Positions 26,335 to 35,037 of a stretch of DNA of 35,204 nt are shown piece after piece. Numbering within the stretch: position 1 is the first letter of the stretch; each line of letters opens with the position of its first letter. A program made the position numbers and the translations under genes. The stretch is from a bacterium endosymbiont of Bathymodiolus sp. 5 South. GTDB taxonomy: Bacteria; Pseudomonadota; Gammaproteobacteria; PS1; Pseudothioglobaceae. The DNA is taken from NCBI RefSeq assembly GCF_900128535.1, contig NZ_FQTR01000007.1, forward strand, positions 1-35,204. Direction: 5' to 3'. The notes beneath the pieces were generated by a model, which was not told the origin of the DNA, did no database searches, and was given only the letters and a program-made list of their open reading frames with translations.

Positions 26335-27348
26335 ATGATGTTTACAATTGAAAATCAAGTAACGGGTAAAGTTTTTAGAACTGATGGCGATGGTGCTATT
26401 TTGGATGACGCACTTATCCATGGATTAAATTTCCCTTATGGTTGTCAAAAAGGCTTTTGTGGAAAATGCAAGGCGACGATTATTGAGGGCGAAGTGGGTT
26501 ACGAAGGTGCTATCCCGAATGGCATTACGCCTGAAGAGGTGGCTGATGGTATGGCGCTGTTGTGCCAGTGCCGCGCTAAATCTGATGTGGTGTTGGTGGT
26601 TGATGAACTTGATAGTGTGGCAGATATTGAAGTGCGAACACTACCTTGTAAGGTGCAAAGTATTGAGCGCCTTAATCACGATGTGACGCAGATATTTTTA
26701 AAAATTCCAAATGCGGAGTCCTTACAATATTTGGCAGGGCAGTATATTGATTTAATTCACCCTGATTTTGAGCCTCGGGCTTTTTCTATTGCTAATGCAC
26801 CGGACAATAACGGCTTGATAGAGTTACATGTGCGTTTGATTGAAGGGGGTAAATTTACCAATTTTGTTTTTAATCAATTGAGAGAAAAGTCGCTATTGAA
26901 ACTGGAAGGACCCAAAGGGGGTTTCTTTTTTAGAGAAGACAGTAAAAAACCTGTGATCTTAATGGCTGGCGGTACAGGATTTGCACCGATTAAATCTATT
27001 GTTGAACACGCGATAGCCACTAAACTTGATCGAGCAATTTATATTTATTGGGGCGCGCGTGATGAGGTAGATTTGTATATGGATTTGCCTCAGCAGTGGG
27101 CGAATGAAAACGATAATATTTATTTTGTACCCGTGTTGTCACAGCCAAATAAAGATTGGCAGGGCAGAAAGGGCTTTGTGCATGAAGCTATATTGGAAGA
27201 TTTTGAGGATTTAACTGGGTATGAAGTGTATGCCTGTGGGCCACCAAAGATGGTTAAATCTGCGGCTAAAAGTTTTGTTGAGCAAGGTATGATTCAGGAT
27301 AATTTCTTTGCAGATGCCTTTGTGTTTGCTTTTACAGGGAAGAAATAA
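26335..27348 (+). CDS. Ferredoxin-containing NAD(P)H:flavin oxidoreductase
   Basis: This 337-aa electron-transfer protein has three parts. An N-terminal plant-type 2Fe-2S ferredoxin holds the cluster with C37, C42, C45 and C77 (YGCQKGFCGKC, LLCQC). An FAD domain contains RAFSIANAP. A C-terminal NAD(P) domain contains MAGGTGFAPIKSI and YACGPPKMV. This architecture is shared by CDP-6-deoxy-glucoseen reductase-like proteins and by reductases of phenol, methane and toluene monooxygenases. Without an oxygenase or sugar-deoxygenation gene nearby the partner is unknown. Two ATGs in a row at 26335 leave the start ambiguous by one residue. It overlaps bolA by one base (TAATG), indicating an operon. 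Confidence 0.88.
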   Translation: MMFTIENQVTGKVFRTDGDGAILDDALIHGLNFPYGCQKGFCGKCKATIIEGEVGYEGAIPNGITPEEVADGMALLCQCRAKSDVVLVVDELDSVADIEVRTLPCKVQSIERLNHDVTQIFLKIPNAESLQYLAGQYIDLIHPDFEPRAFSIANAPDNNGLIELHVRLIEGGKFTNFVFNQLREKSLLKLEGPKGGFFFREDSKKPVILMAGGTGFAPIKSIVEHAIATKLDRAIYIYWGARDEVDLYMDLPQQWANENDNIYFVPVLSQPNKDWQGRKGFVHEAILEDFEDLTGYEVYACGPPKMVKSAAKSFVEQGMIQDNFFADAFVFAFTGKK

Positions 27349-27656
27349 TGAATGATATGCAACAACACTTAACAGAACAACTTACCCTTGCACTCAATCC
27401 TGTGCATTTAGAAGTCATTAATGAGTCTAATCATCATTCTGGGTCTGCAACGCAGTCACATTTTAAACTGGTGGTGGTGAGTGATGACTTCTCTGAGCTT
27501 AAACTGATTGATAGGCACCGATTTATCAATCAATTATTTAAAGCAGAATTAAACCATATCCATGCTTTAGCGATGCATACTTACACGCCAGATGAGTGGG
27601 GGATAAAAAATGGTGCACCTGATTCTCCTAAGTGTGCAGGGGGTTCAAAATCTTAA
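27348..27656 (+). CDS. bolA: BolA family protein
   Basis: This 102-aa protein has the BolA fold signature: an N-terminal helix, then HLEVINESNHHSG (about 18-30), SHFKLVVVSDDFSELKLIDRHRFINQLF, and a closing IHALAMHTYTPDEW. BolA proteins pair with monothiol glutaredoxins and help handle iron-sulfur clusters and cell-envelope stress. The conserved His residues around 28-29 and in HALAMH are seen here. The neighbouring Fe-S reductase fits such a role loosely. Its last 25 bp overlap the next gene. Confidence 0.92.
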   Translation: MNDMQQHLTEQLTLALNPVHLEVINESNHHSGSATQSHFKLVVVSDDFSELKLIDRHRFINQLFKAELNHIHALAMHTYTPDEWGIKNGAPDSPKCAGGSKS

Positions 27657-29203
27657 AAATTATTCCATTGCTGTTGTCTCTTTTATTGAGCTTATGTTTT
27701 GCTCAGAATGAAGCAAAGCCAGAACAAAAAATAGTTGAAACATCTAAGCGCTTTACTTCATATCAAAAATCACCCATACAATTAAGTGAAAATGATTTAT
27801 GGCGGCGTATTTCTAAGGGCAATACGCTAAAGCCTCGCTCTCAAAAAGATTTGTATTGGCATATTAAATGGTTTAAGGATAATCCTAATTATTTAACGCG
27901 AGTGAGCAAACGCGCTCAACCTTATTTGCATTTAGTGGTTCGAGAAGTAGAAAAAGCAGGCTTGCCGATTGAGTTGGCGCTATTACCTATTGTTGAGTCG
28001 GCATATTATCCATTTTCTTATTCACACGGTACAGCATCAGGCTTATGGCAATTTATTCCTGATACGGGAAAACTCTATGGGCTAAAGCAAAATTATTGGG
28101 TGGATGAACGCCGTAGTGTGATTCGATCAACGCGTTCGGCGGTTAAGTATTTAAAGAATCTACATGCCTTGTTTAAAGGGGATTGGTTGTTGGCGATTGC
28201 CGGTTATAATTCTGGACCGGGTAGGGTGCAAAGGGCAATTGCCAAGAACAAAGCCAAAGGTAGAAAAACAGACTTTTGGAATATCTCCCTACCTAAGGAA
28301 ACCAAAGGTTATGTACCAAGATTGTTGGCAGTGGCAGAGTTGATTAAAAACCCACATAAATATGGACAAACGATTACCTTTATTGCTAATGAACCAAAAC
28401 TTGAATCAGTGTATGTATATTCGCAACTGGATTTATCCCTAATTTCTCAGTGGACTGGGTTAAGTTTAGATAAGCTTTATATGCTTAATCCTGATTTAAA
28501 TCGTTGGGCAACACCCGATGTTTCTCGTTATGAATTGTTATTGCCCATTGAAAAAGTGGCAAGCTTTAAAAAAGCGCGTGCGGCTTATCCAAAGAAAAAA
28601 CAGCTGAATTATAAGCGTTATACGATTAAATCAGGCGACAGTCTCAATAAGTTGGCAAAAAAATTCAATTCATCAGTGGCTTATATTAAGAACATTAATC
28701 ATATAGAAGGTTTGAAAATTAGACACGGTGAAAAAATCATTATCCCTATCCCTAAAAAGTCAAAAGACTATTACTCATTATCTAAAGACCAGCGTACAGA
28801 ACGGCGGTTAAATAGCCAAAAACACGGTAAAAAATTCATCCATAAAGTTATTAAAGGTGAAAATTTGTGGTTGATATCTAACCGTTATGATGTGCCTGTT
28901 GAAAGCATTATTAAGTGGAATAATTTATCTAATACCACCAAAGGTCTACAAATCGGGCAAAAATTAATAATTTGGCAGGTGTTAAAAGTCAAAGCATCAA
29001 AACTAAAAGACCTTACTAAAATTGGCGTGAAGGTTAAAAGAACGATAAATTATCGCATTAGGGCTGGCGATAACTTATCGGTCATTGCACATAAATTTGG
29101 TGTGCGCGTGTCGCAACTACGCAAGTGGAATAAATTGTCTATTAAAAAGTCATTGAAAATTGGCAAGAAACTTAAAATTATCAAATCCATTGTTAAACAA
29201 TAA
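27632..29203 (+). CDS. mltD: Membrane-bound lytic murein transglycosylase D with three LysM domains
   Basis: This enzyme cuts the glycan strand of peptidoglycan, leaving anhydro-muramyl ends. The 523-aa protein begins with a hydrophobic export signal (ILKIIPLLLSLLLSLCFA). The SLT domain spans about 95-225, with the catalytic Glu at E122 (LLPIVESAYYPF) and GTASGLWQFIPDT and AGYNSGPGRV motifs. Three LysM peptidoglycan-binding domains follow at about 329-373, 403-448 and 474-518. The start is a GTG at 27632 inside bolA; no in-frame ATG fits near the signal, and an AGGGGG just after it leaves some doubt. A proper lipobox is not evident (LSLC), so lipid anchoring is uncertain. Confidence 0.93.
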   Translation: MCRGFKILKIIPLLLSLLLSLCFAQNEAKPEQKIVETSKRFTSYQKSPIQLSENDLWRRISKGNTLKPRSQKDLYWHIKWFKDNPNYLTRVSKRAQPYLHLVVREVEKAGLPIELALLPIVESAYYPFSYSHGTASGLWQFIPDTGKLYGLKQNYWVDERRSVIRSTRSAVKYLKNLHALFKGDWLLAIAGYNSGPGRVQRAIAKNKAKGRKTDFWNISLPKETKGYVPRLLAVAELIKNPHKYGQTITFIANEPKLESVYVYSQLDLSLISQWTGLSLDKLYMLNPDLNRWATPDVSRYELLLPIEKVASFKKARAAYPKKKQLNYKRYTIKSGDSLNKLAKKFNSSVAYIKNINHIEGLKIRHGEKIIIPIPKKSKDYYSLSKDQRTERRLNSQKHGKKFIHKVIKGENLWLISNRYDVPVESIIKWNNLSNTTKGLQIGQKLIIWQVLKVKASKLKDLTKIGVKVKRTINYRIRAGDNLSVIAHKFGVRVSQLRKWNKLSIKKSLKIGKKLKIIKSIVKQ

Positions 29204-29212
29204 GGCGATCAA

Positions 29213-29917
29213 ATGAATCAATTACCTATTTATAAAATCTTTGTAGCGGGTTTTGCCTTTGTCTTAACACATTGGAAGAAGATTATTGAAATATCAATCT
29301 TGCCGTTATTGTTAGCGTTGCCGTTATTAAGCTTGTCTGCGGAAATTATTGAATTAATAGGTATTTTTACGAAAGAAAGTACGGTAAAACCTGAAAATAT
29401 TCAGGTTCCCAGCAATGTTCTTGTTTATTCTCTGTTGTTTTTATATGGGTATGCGAGTTTGTCAGTTAACATGTATCGATTGGTGGTTTTTGGCGTACAA
29501 AGTGTCTCATGGATGTCGATTTTTAAAATACGGCAAATTGTTGGCTTTATTGGACTAACTTTTTTTATTAATTTAGCAACGGGTGTGCCATCGTTGCTCG
29601 TTAATCAGATCTGGCTATACCTTGTGATTTCTTTTTTCCTTATTCCAATTTCATTGAATTTTATTAATATTGCCACTGATCAACCTTTAAAATTTAAGTG
29701 GGAACTCAATGTTGTTACGCAAATAAACTTATTCTTGTTACAGATTATATTGCCGTTGTTAATCGCAATAGTGGTCAATTTTTTAATTTCTAGTCTTGAA
29801 TTAGCAAGTGTGATTAGTTGGATCGTTAAAGTGATTATTTTTTATTGGAGTTCAATTACATTGGCACTGTGTTATCAGTTAATCACTAAAGAGTCTCAAT
29901 CTAATACTTCAAAGTAA
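29213..29917 (+). CDS. Integral membrane protein of unknown function
   Basis: This 234-aa protein is strongly hydrophobic, with about five to six likely membrane segments (around 10-50, 67-92, 107-150 and 170-225 by eye). It starts 9 bp after mltD with an AAGGC ribosome binding site, so it is probably cotranscribed. The only charged stretches are short loops. I recognise no family or catalytic motif. Its 3' end overlaps the convergent ftsQ gene by 17 bp, leaving no room for a normal terminator between them. Confidence 0.8.
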   Translation: MNQLPIYKIFVAGFAFVLTHWKKIIEISILPLLLALPLLSLSAEIIELIGIFTKESTVKPENIQVPSNVLVYSLLFLYGYASLSVNMYRLVVFGVQSVSWMSIFKIRQIVGFIGLTFFINLATGVPSLLVNQIWLYLVISFFLIPISLNFINIATDQPLKFKWELNVVTQINLFLLQIILPLLIAIVVNFLISSLELASVISWIVKVIIFYWSSITLALCYQLITKESQSNTSK

Positions 29918-30671
29918 AACCTTTTGGATACCTCATATCATAAGTGGCTTTGTCCAAGCGCTTGCGCGCTACTTTTTTTCTGAGTTTTTTGTAGGTCTTT
30001 AAAAAGCGTGCTAAGCGCTGATTTTTTTGTTGATAGCCCAAGTTCACTTTAATATTTGGCTTGAATACAAGCCGATCAATGTGTGTTTTGGAAAATGATT
30101 TGATGAGCATTTTCCCAGCTTGTTTTTGATAATTTTGATAGTCTTGATAAAGTTGCATAACGATTGTTGGATTGGCTTTGGAGCGTGCTAATGGCGCTGC
30201 AGATTTAACAGTTTTTTGAGGGCTAAATAATTCGCCGTTATTAGATATATAACCTGTGCAATGAGGTGCTTGCTTTTTTTTGCAATCATTATTTTCCCAA
30301 CGCATTGCAATTTGTTGAGACTTAATCTTAATTTTAATATCGTTAGAAAGCCATTTTTTGGTGATATGTGCTTGAGCAACCCACGGCTGAAATTCTAATA
30401 GTTGCTTAATTTTATCTGTATCAAATTGGTATTTATTGTTGGTGAGTGCGTGGATGCTTTTTTTTAATACTGTTTGTGCAATGGGTAATTTAGTATCAAT
30501 CTCCCAAGTAATTTTTGCTTTCAAAAAAGGGCTCTCCATTACTCTTAGTACCCCCCATACAATAAGTCCTATGATACTAAGAACAGTAAAACTGATAGCC
30601 AGTGGCTTTATTTTTTCTCTGAGCGTTTTTTTGCGTTTGTTGAATTTAGGCCTGCGTTTTTTCTTAACCAT
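29901..30671 (-). CDS. ftsQ: Cell division protein FtsQ (divergent)
   Basis: FtsQ links early and late septum proteins in the inner membrane. The product is 256 aa from the ATG at 30671, which overlaps the ddl stop by 8 bp (ATGGTTAA); a TTG two codons upstream is possible. A very basic cytoplasmic tail (KKKRRPKFNKRKK) is followed by one membrane segment (about 27-47) and a POTRA-like region (about 55-120, LPIAQTV through WLSNDIKIKI). Sequence identity to model FtsQ is low. The call rests on topology, length and position after murC-murB-ddl, which is the classic dcw order. FtsA and FtsZ are not in the window. Confidence 0.8.
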   Translation of the reverse strand: MVKKKRRPKFNKRKKTLREKIKPLAISFTVLSIIGLIVWGVLRVMESPFLKAKITWEIDTKLPIAQTVLKKSIHALTNNKYQFDTDKIKQLLEFQPWVAQAHITKKWLSNDIKIKIKSQQIAMRWENNDCKKKQAPHCTGYISNNGELFSPQKTVKSAAPLARSKANPTIVMQLYQDYQNYQKQAGKMLIKSFSKTHIDRLVFKPNIKVNLGYQQKNQRLARFLKTYKKLRKKVARKRLDKATYDMRYPKGFTLKY

Positions 30672-31542
30672 TGACAATCGCTAATACCAATTCATCAAAA
30701 CTTAAGCCAGATGCTTTAGCAGCCATGGGTACCAGTGAGTGAGAAGTCATGCCAGGTACGGTGTTGATTTCTAATAAATAAGGTGTGTTGTTTTTGTCCA
30801 AAATGAAGTCAACACGCCCCCAAGTTTTTGCGCCCATCACATTAAAAGCTTGCAGGGCAATTTCTTGTAAGTGTTTTTCATCTGCATTTGAGAGTCCACA
30901 CGGGCATAAATATTGGGTTGCATCAGAGATATATTTGGACTGGTAATCATAAAATCCTTGGTCTACTTTAATTTGAATCACAGGTAAAGGTTTGCCATTG
31001 AGAATTGAAACAGTATATTCACTGCCTTCTATCCACTTTTCAATGAGCACAGTATCGTCATATTTAAAGGCTAATTTTAAAGCAGGTTTTAGTTGTGACA
31101 TATCTTCAACCTTGCTAATGCCAACACTTGAGCCCTCTAATATTGGCTTAACTGCCCAAGGTAGGGGAAAATCAATCTCAGGTATTGCCTGTCCGATATT
31201 AGCAACAATCCAAGGCGATAGTGCTAAATTGTGTTGTTTCCAAATATCTTTGGTTTTGGCTTTATCCATACATTGCTTAGATGCATTTGCATTTGAGCCT
31301 GTGTAGGCAATATTGCGCTTCTCAAGTTGCCTTTGAATCGTACCATCTTCGCCCCCACGACCATGCAATGCGATAAAAGCCTTGTCAAAATTCTGCGCCC
31401 AAAGTTGATTAAGATTGTCACCCAACCAGTCAAACTTAAAGCAATCAATATTTTGATTCTTTAAAGACTTGTAAATAGATGCTCCACTGTTTAAAGAGAC
31501 ATCTCGCTCGGCTGAATTGCCACCCATTAATACTGCTATCAT
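30664..31542 (-). CDS. ddl: D-alanine--D-alanine ligase
   Basis: Ddl joins two D-Ala residues, using ATP, for the peptidoglycan stem peptide. The 292-aa protein is a typical DdlB length. It has an ATP-grasp fold: VLMGGNSAERDVSLNSG near the N-terminus, LHGRGGEDGTIQRQLE (about 59-74), VKPILEGSSVGISKV (about 131-145), and the metal-binding end WGRVDFILD...LLEINTVPGMTSHSLVPMA. The start ATG overlaps the murB stop as ATGA, so the two are translationally coupled. Confidence 0.96.
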   Translation of the reverse strand: MIAVLMGGNSAERDVSLNSGASIYKSLKNQNIDCFKFDWLGDNLNQLWAQNFDKAFIALHGRGGEDGTIQRQLEKRNIAYTGSNANASKQCMDKAKTKDIWKQHNLALSPWIVANIGQAIPEIDFPLPWAVKPILEGSSVGISKVEDMSQLKPALKLAFKYDDTVLIEKWIEGSEYTVSILNGKPLPVIQIKVDQGFYDYQSKYISDATQYLCPCGLSNADEKHLQEIALQAFNVMGAKTWGRVDFILDKNNTPYLLEINTVPGMTSHSLVPMAAKASGLSFDELVLAIVNG

Positions 31543-32372
31543 ATTATCACCACTTCAGTTTCTAGATTAATATTGTATTTAGATTTTACGGTTTGTTGAA
31601 TGTATTTAATGAGATTTTCAATATCATCTGTACTGGCGTTATCTTGATTAATAATAAAGTTGGCATGTTTGTTGGATACGCAAGCACCACCCATACAAAA
31701 ACCTTTTAAGTCGCTGTCTTCAATGAGTTTTGCGGCAAAATTATTGGGTGGATTTTTAAAGACACTGCCGCAATTCGCCTCACCAATCGGCTGAGAATCG
31801 TTACGCTTTTTTAACAAATCCTGAATGTCTTGCTGCTTACCAGTCTGTGGAAACTTTAAATTTGCACCAATAAAATACTCACCCTTGTGCTGTGGTACTA
31901 CTTTTCTGTAGGCAATATCAAACTCAGTGACGCTACGCTTAAACACCTCGCCTAAAGTATTAATAGTGGTGACAGATTCAACCAAAGACCAAATCTCAAA
32001 ACCAAATGCACCCGCATTCATTGCTAATGCACCACCGACACTACCTGGAATGGCACTTAAAAATTCAGCGCCATTCAAGTCCTGAGATCCGTAAAATCGA
32101 GAGAGTTTTGCCAGTGTTACACCTGCATCTACTTGAATAATACCATCTTTAATGCCCAGTTGATTGAGTTGTGTGAGTTTAATAATAACCCCCGAAAACC
32201 CTCTATCACGCACCAGCAGGTTACTACCTAAGCCTAGCATCAAGATAGGTTTTTGGTTATTTTTTAAAAAGTCGGATAACGTATTGAGCGTATCGGGTAT
32301 AAAAAAATCTTGTGCGATACCGCCTACTCTCAACGAGCAATGTTTAGCCATTGGCTCGTTATGAGTCAGCAT
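31539..32372 (-). CDS. murB: UDP-N-acetylenolpyruvoylglucosamine reductase
   Basis: MurB reduces the enolpyruvyl group to give UDP-MurNAc, using FAD and NADPH. The 277-aa length fits the shorter type II form. FAD-binding motifs are LGLGSNLLVRDRGFSGVIIKL (about 46-66) and SAIPGSVGGALAMNAGAFG (about 106-124). The catalytic Ser is in ANCGSVFKNP and the Glu in the C-terminal NLETEVVII. It overlaps murC by 14 bp upstream and ddl by 4 bp downstream. Confidence 0.96.
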   Translation of the reverse strand: MLTHNEPMAKHCSLRVGGIAQDFFIPDTLNTLSDFLKNNQKPILMLGLGSNLLVRDRGFSGVIIKLTQLNQLGIKDGIIQVDAGVTLAKLSRFYGSQDLNGAEFLSAIPGSVGGALAMNAGAFGFEIWSLVESVTTINTLGEVFKRSVTEFDIAYRKVVPQHKGEYFIGANLKFPQTGKQQDIQDLLKKRNDSQPIGEANCGSVFKNPPNNFAAKLIEDSDLKGFCMGGACVSNKHANFIINQDNASTDDIENLIKYIQQTVKSKYNINLETEVVII

Positions 32373-33774
32373 ATTGTGTAATGATAGGTTTAACTAAAGT
32401 ATGAATATCACCAGCGCCAAGTGTTAGTACTACATCATCATTTTCAATAATATTGGGTAAGACTTTAAGGGCTTCTTTAGTATTTTTAACCACAATTGGG
32501 TTAAGTGTTGAGCGTTGGCGAATACTGTTTGCCAGTGAGCTAGAATTAATATTGGCAATTGGACGCTCATTGGCAGGATAAACTTCAAGCAAGATAAGCC
32601 CATCCGCTTTAGACAGAGCGTGAGAAAAAGCATCAAACAAATCTTGTGTTCTTGAATAACGATGTGGCTGGAAAATCACCACTAAGTTTTTATTTGTGTG
32701 GGTGTTTCTTAAGCTTTCAAAAACTGCCAAAATTTCATTTGGATGGTGCCCGTAATCATCGTATAAAGATATTTGATGATTGTTAATAGTCAGTTTGCCA
32801 TGATAATCAAGTCGTCGTTCAACACCAGCAAAACTTTTTAATGCACTTTGAATAATGTCAATCCCAATATCTAGCTCACAAGCCACACCAATAGCCGCTA
32901 AGGTGTTGAGAATATTGTGTCTGCCTATGCCATTGAACTCAACCTTAAAAGATTGCTTTTGAGGTGTGAGAATAACTTCAAAGTACATTTTTCTATTAGA
33001 TTGAGTAATGTTGATTGCCTGAATATCAACCCCATTAGAAAAGCCATAAGTGACCAAAGGACGGTGAATGCTACTAAGGATATCTTTTACGCCATCATCA
33101 TCTGCACACAGTACACAAGCACCATAAAAAGGTAGGTTAGAGGTAAAACTAACAAAGGCATCAGTGAGTTTTTTATAATCATTATCATAAGTGCTCATAT
33201 GGTCTTGGTCAATATTGGTGATGACGCTGAGCATGGGTTGTAATAACAAGAAAGATGCATCAGACTCATCGGCTTCAGCGACCAAATAATCACTTTCACC
33301 GAGTTTTGCGTTGATACCGCTAGAATTTAAAATACCGCCAATAATATAAGTTGGGTCAAGTTTAGCGGTATTCAAAATATGCGTAATTAAACTGGTGGTG
33401 GTGGTTTTTCCATGAGTACCCGCAACAGCAATACCAAAGCGAAAACGCATAATTTCAGCCAACATTTCTGCTCTAGGGACAATAGGGGTATTGTTTTTCT
33501 GTGCTTTGATGAGTTCTGGATTTTTCTGACTAATCGCACTGGAAACCACGACGGCATCAGCATCTTTTATATTGTTTTGATGATGAGTATCAAAAATCTC
33601 ACAGCCTAATTTTTGCAAGCGTTTGGTAACAGGGCTTTGATTTAAATCTGAACCTGAGATTTGATAACCCAAATTATATAGCACCTCAGCAATACCGCTC
33701 ATACCTGAGCCACCAATACCAATAAAATGGATTTTTTTAATTCTAGAGCTAAAAGCAGGCAGTAAATTATTCAT
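32359..33774 (-). CDS. murC: UDP-N-acetylmuramate--L-alanine ligase
   Basis: MurC adds the first amino acid, L-Ala, to UDP-MurNAc. The 471-aa length is standard. Motifs in order: the N-terminal Rossmann segment HFIGIGGSGMSGIAEVL (about 16-32), the ATP loop VAGTHGKTTTTSLI (about 117-130), the Mur-ligase DEADESDASFL region, and the late YDDYGHHPNEI and FQPHRYSRT motifs. It overlaps ispF as ATGA. Its place between ispF and murB joins isoprenoid and wall precursors in one operon. Confidence 0.97.
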   Translation of the reverse strand: MNNLLPAFSSRIKKIHFIGIGGSGMSGIAEVLYNLGYQISGSDLNQSPVTKRLQKLGCEIFDTHHQNNIKDADAVVVSSAISQKNPELIKAQKNNTPIVPRAEMLAEIMRFRFGIAVAGTHGKTTTTSLITHILNTAKLDPTYIIGGILNSSGINAKLGESDYLVAEADESDASFLLLQPMLSVITNIDQDHMSTYDNDYKKLTDAFVSFTSNLPFYGACVLCADDDGVKDILSSIHRPLVTYGFSNGVDIQAINITQSNRKMYFEVILTPQKQSFKVEFNGIGRHNILNTLAAIGVACELDIGIDIIQSALKSFAGVERRLDYHGKLTINNHQISLYDDYGHHPNEILAVFESLRNTHTNKNLVVIFQPHRYSRTQDLFDAFSHALSKADGLILLEVYPANERPIANINSSSLANSIRQRSTLNPIVVKNTKEALKVLPNIIENDDVVLTLGAGDIHTLVKPIITQYADS

Positions 33775-34244
33775 TTTGAAACGGTGATTATGGTGAACAC
33801 TTGAATGCCTTTCCCTTTTCCAAAAGCACTCAAACCTTCGCCTGTGGTAGCAGTGATGCCAACATCACTAATCTCAATGTTGGTTAAGTTAGCAATATTG
33901 GATTTTAGTGCTTGCATTTTCGGTGTGATTTTAGGTGTTAGACACTCAATAGCAATGGCAATATGCTCAATTTTCCAATCGTCTAAATCTTTGAGTGCAA
34001 GTTTTAGATACTGTGCGCTATCAGTGATGCCTTGTTGACAAAGTTCATCCGCTTTAGCACCAAGAATATTTTGACCTGTTACTGAACAGAGCGCATTAGT
34101 GATTGAATGCAAAATCACATCTGCATCGCTGTTGCCTTTTAATCCTTGAGGATGATTAAACTCAATGCCACCTAAAATCAATGGCTTGCTGTTTTCGCTA
34201 TCAAAAGCGTGGGAGTCTTGTCCGATTCCAGTTTTAATTTTCAT
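33771..34244 (-). CDS. ispF: 2-C-methyl-D-erythritol 2,4-cyclodiphosphate synthase (variant)
   Basis: IspF closes the cyclic diphosphate in the MEP isoprenoid pathway. The 157-aa length is right. The metal ligands D10, H12 (GIGQDSHAF) and H46 (DVILHSITNAL) are present. The late ATTGEGLSAFGKGKGI motif is recognisable. The usual His in the GLxGHSDADV motif is Asn here (GLKGNSDADV, N38), and the DIGxxFPDTD segment is replaced by ILGAKADELCQQGITDS. I believe such a variant subfamily exists in other bacteria, so it is probably functional, but the difference is real. It overlaps ispD by 11 bp. Confidence 0.88.
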   Translation of the reverse strand: MKIKTGIGQDSHAFDSENSKPLILGGIEFNHPQGLKGNSDADVILHSITNALCSVTGQNILGAKADELCQQGITDSAQYLKLALKDLDDWKIEHIAIAIECLTPKITPKMQALKSNIANLTNIEISDVGITATTGEGLSAFGKGKGIQVFTIITVSK

Positions 34245-34938
34245 TTTGTTTTAGATAAAAGTTTGCGAGGGTTAGGTCTTCTGCTACGGTGATTTTCAGA
34301 TTACTTTTGCTTGCTTCAACCAAGACAGATTCCAAACCTAAATATTCAATACTGCTTGCTTCGTCAGTAATCATTAAATTATTTTGCACCACATTTTTTA
34401 AGGCTTTGGATAATACAGTAAAACGATACATTTGGGGCGTTTGTGCTTGCCAAAGTGCCGATCTATCTAAGGTGCTTTCCACGATATTGCCGTGAGATTT
34501 TTTAACAGTATCCACTACTTTTGTCGCCAACAGACCGCCTACAGGATGGTCTTTGAGTTGCTTAATCAGATTTTCTATTTCACTCGCCTTGACACAAGGC
34601 CTGGCAGCATCGTGCACCAACACCCAATCGTTGTCTTGGGCAAAAGGGCGTAATGTATTTAGTGCTGAGATAACAGAGTGGAGGCGCTCCTTGCCACCCA
34701 TGGCAGTTGCCAGTAGTTTATCGTGATTGACAAATACTGAGTTTTTAAAGTCTGTGTCATTTTCAGCAATAGCAACGACACAACCCTTGATTTTTTCGAT
34801 ATTCAACAAAGTTTTAAGTGTTTGGTCAAGCACACTCAAGCCATTTTCTAATTTAAGATATTGTTTGGGCTGTTGGGCATTCATACGCGAACCTATGCCA
34901 CTTGCAGGAACTATAAGAAAATGTTGGTCAGTTGACAT
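34234..34938 (-). CDS. ispD: 2-C-methyl-D-erythritol 4-phosphate cytidylyltransferase
   Basis: IspD makes CDP-methylerythritol in the MEP pathway. The 234-aa protein shows the nucleotide-binding start VPASGIGSRMNAQQPKQYLKL (about 11-31), where the usual form has PAAG. The central VLVHDAARPCVK and the TPQMYR segment follow. It is the first gene of the ispD-ispF-murC-murB-ddl-ftsQ operon. The start codon is only about 9 bp from a TATAAT, so the message may be nearly leaderless. Mobile-element DNA begins just upstream. Confidence 0.94.
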   Translation of the reverse strand: MSTDQHFLIVPASGIGSRMNAQQPKQYLKLENGLSVLDQTLKTLLNIEKIKGCVVAIAENDTDFKNSVFVNHDKLLATAMGGKERLHSVISALNTLRPFAQDNDWVLVHDAARPCVKASEIENLIKQLKDHPVGGLLATKVVDTVKKSHGNIVESTLDRSALWQAQTPQMYRFTVLSKALKNVVQNNLMITDEASSIEYLGLESVLVEASKSNLKITVAEDLTLANFYLKQNEN

Positions 34939-34946
34939 AAGTCAGA

Positions 34947-34975
34947 ATTATACCTAAGGCAGCGGCTGTATTAAA
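34947..34975 (-). promoter_or_regulatory. Candidate ispD promoter at the edge of an IS
   Basis: On the minus strand TATAAT is at 34947-34952 and TTTAAT at 34970-34975, with a 17-bp spacer. Transcription would start close to the ispD ATG (34938). No ribosome binding site is visible before the ATG. Confidence 0.4.
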
Positions 34976-35037
34976 TAGTCGCCCCTTAAAAACCACTCCA
35001 AACAAACCAAAACCACCCATTTTTCCAACCATCTAAA

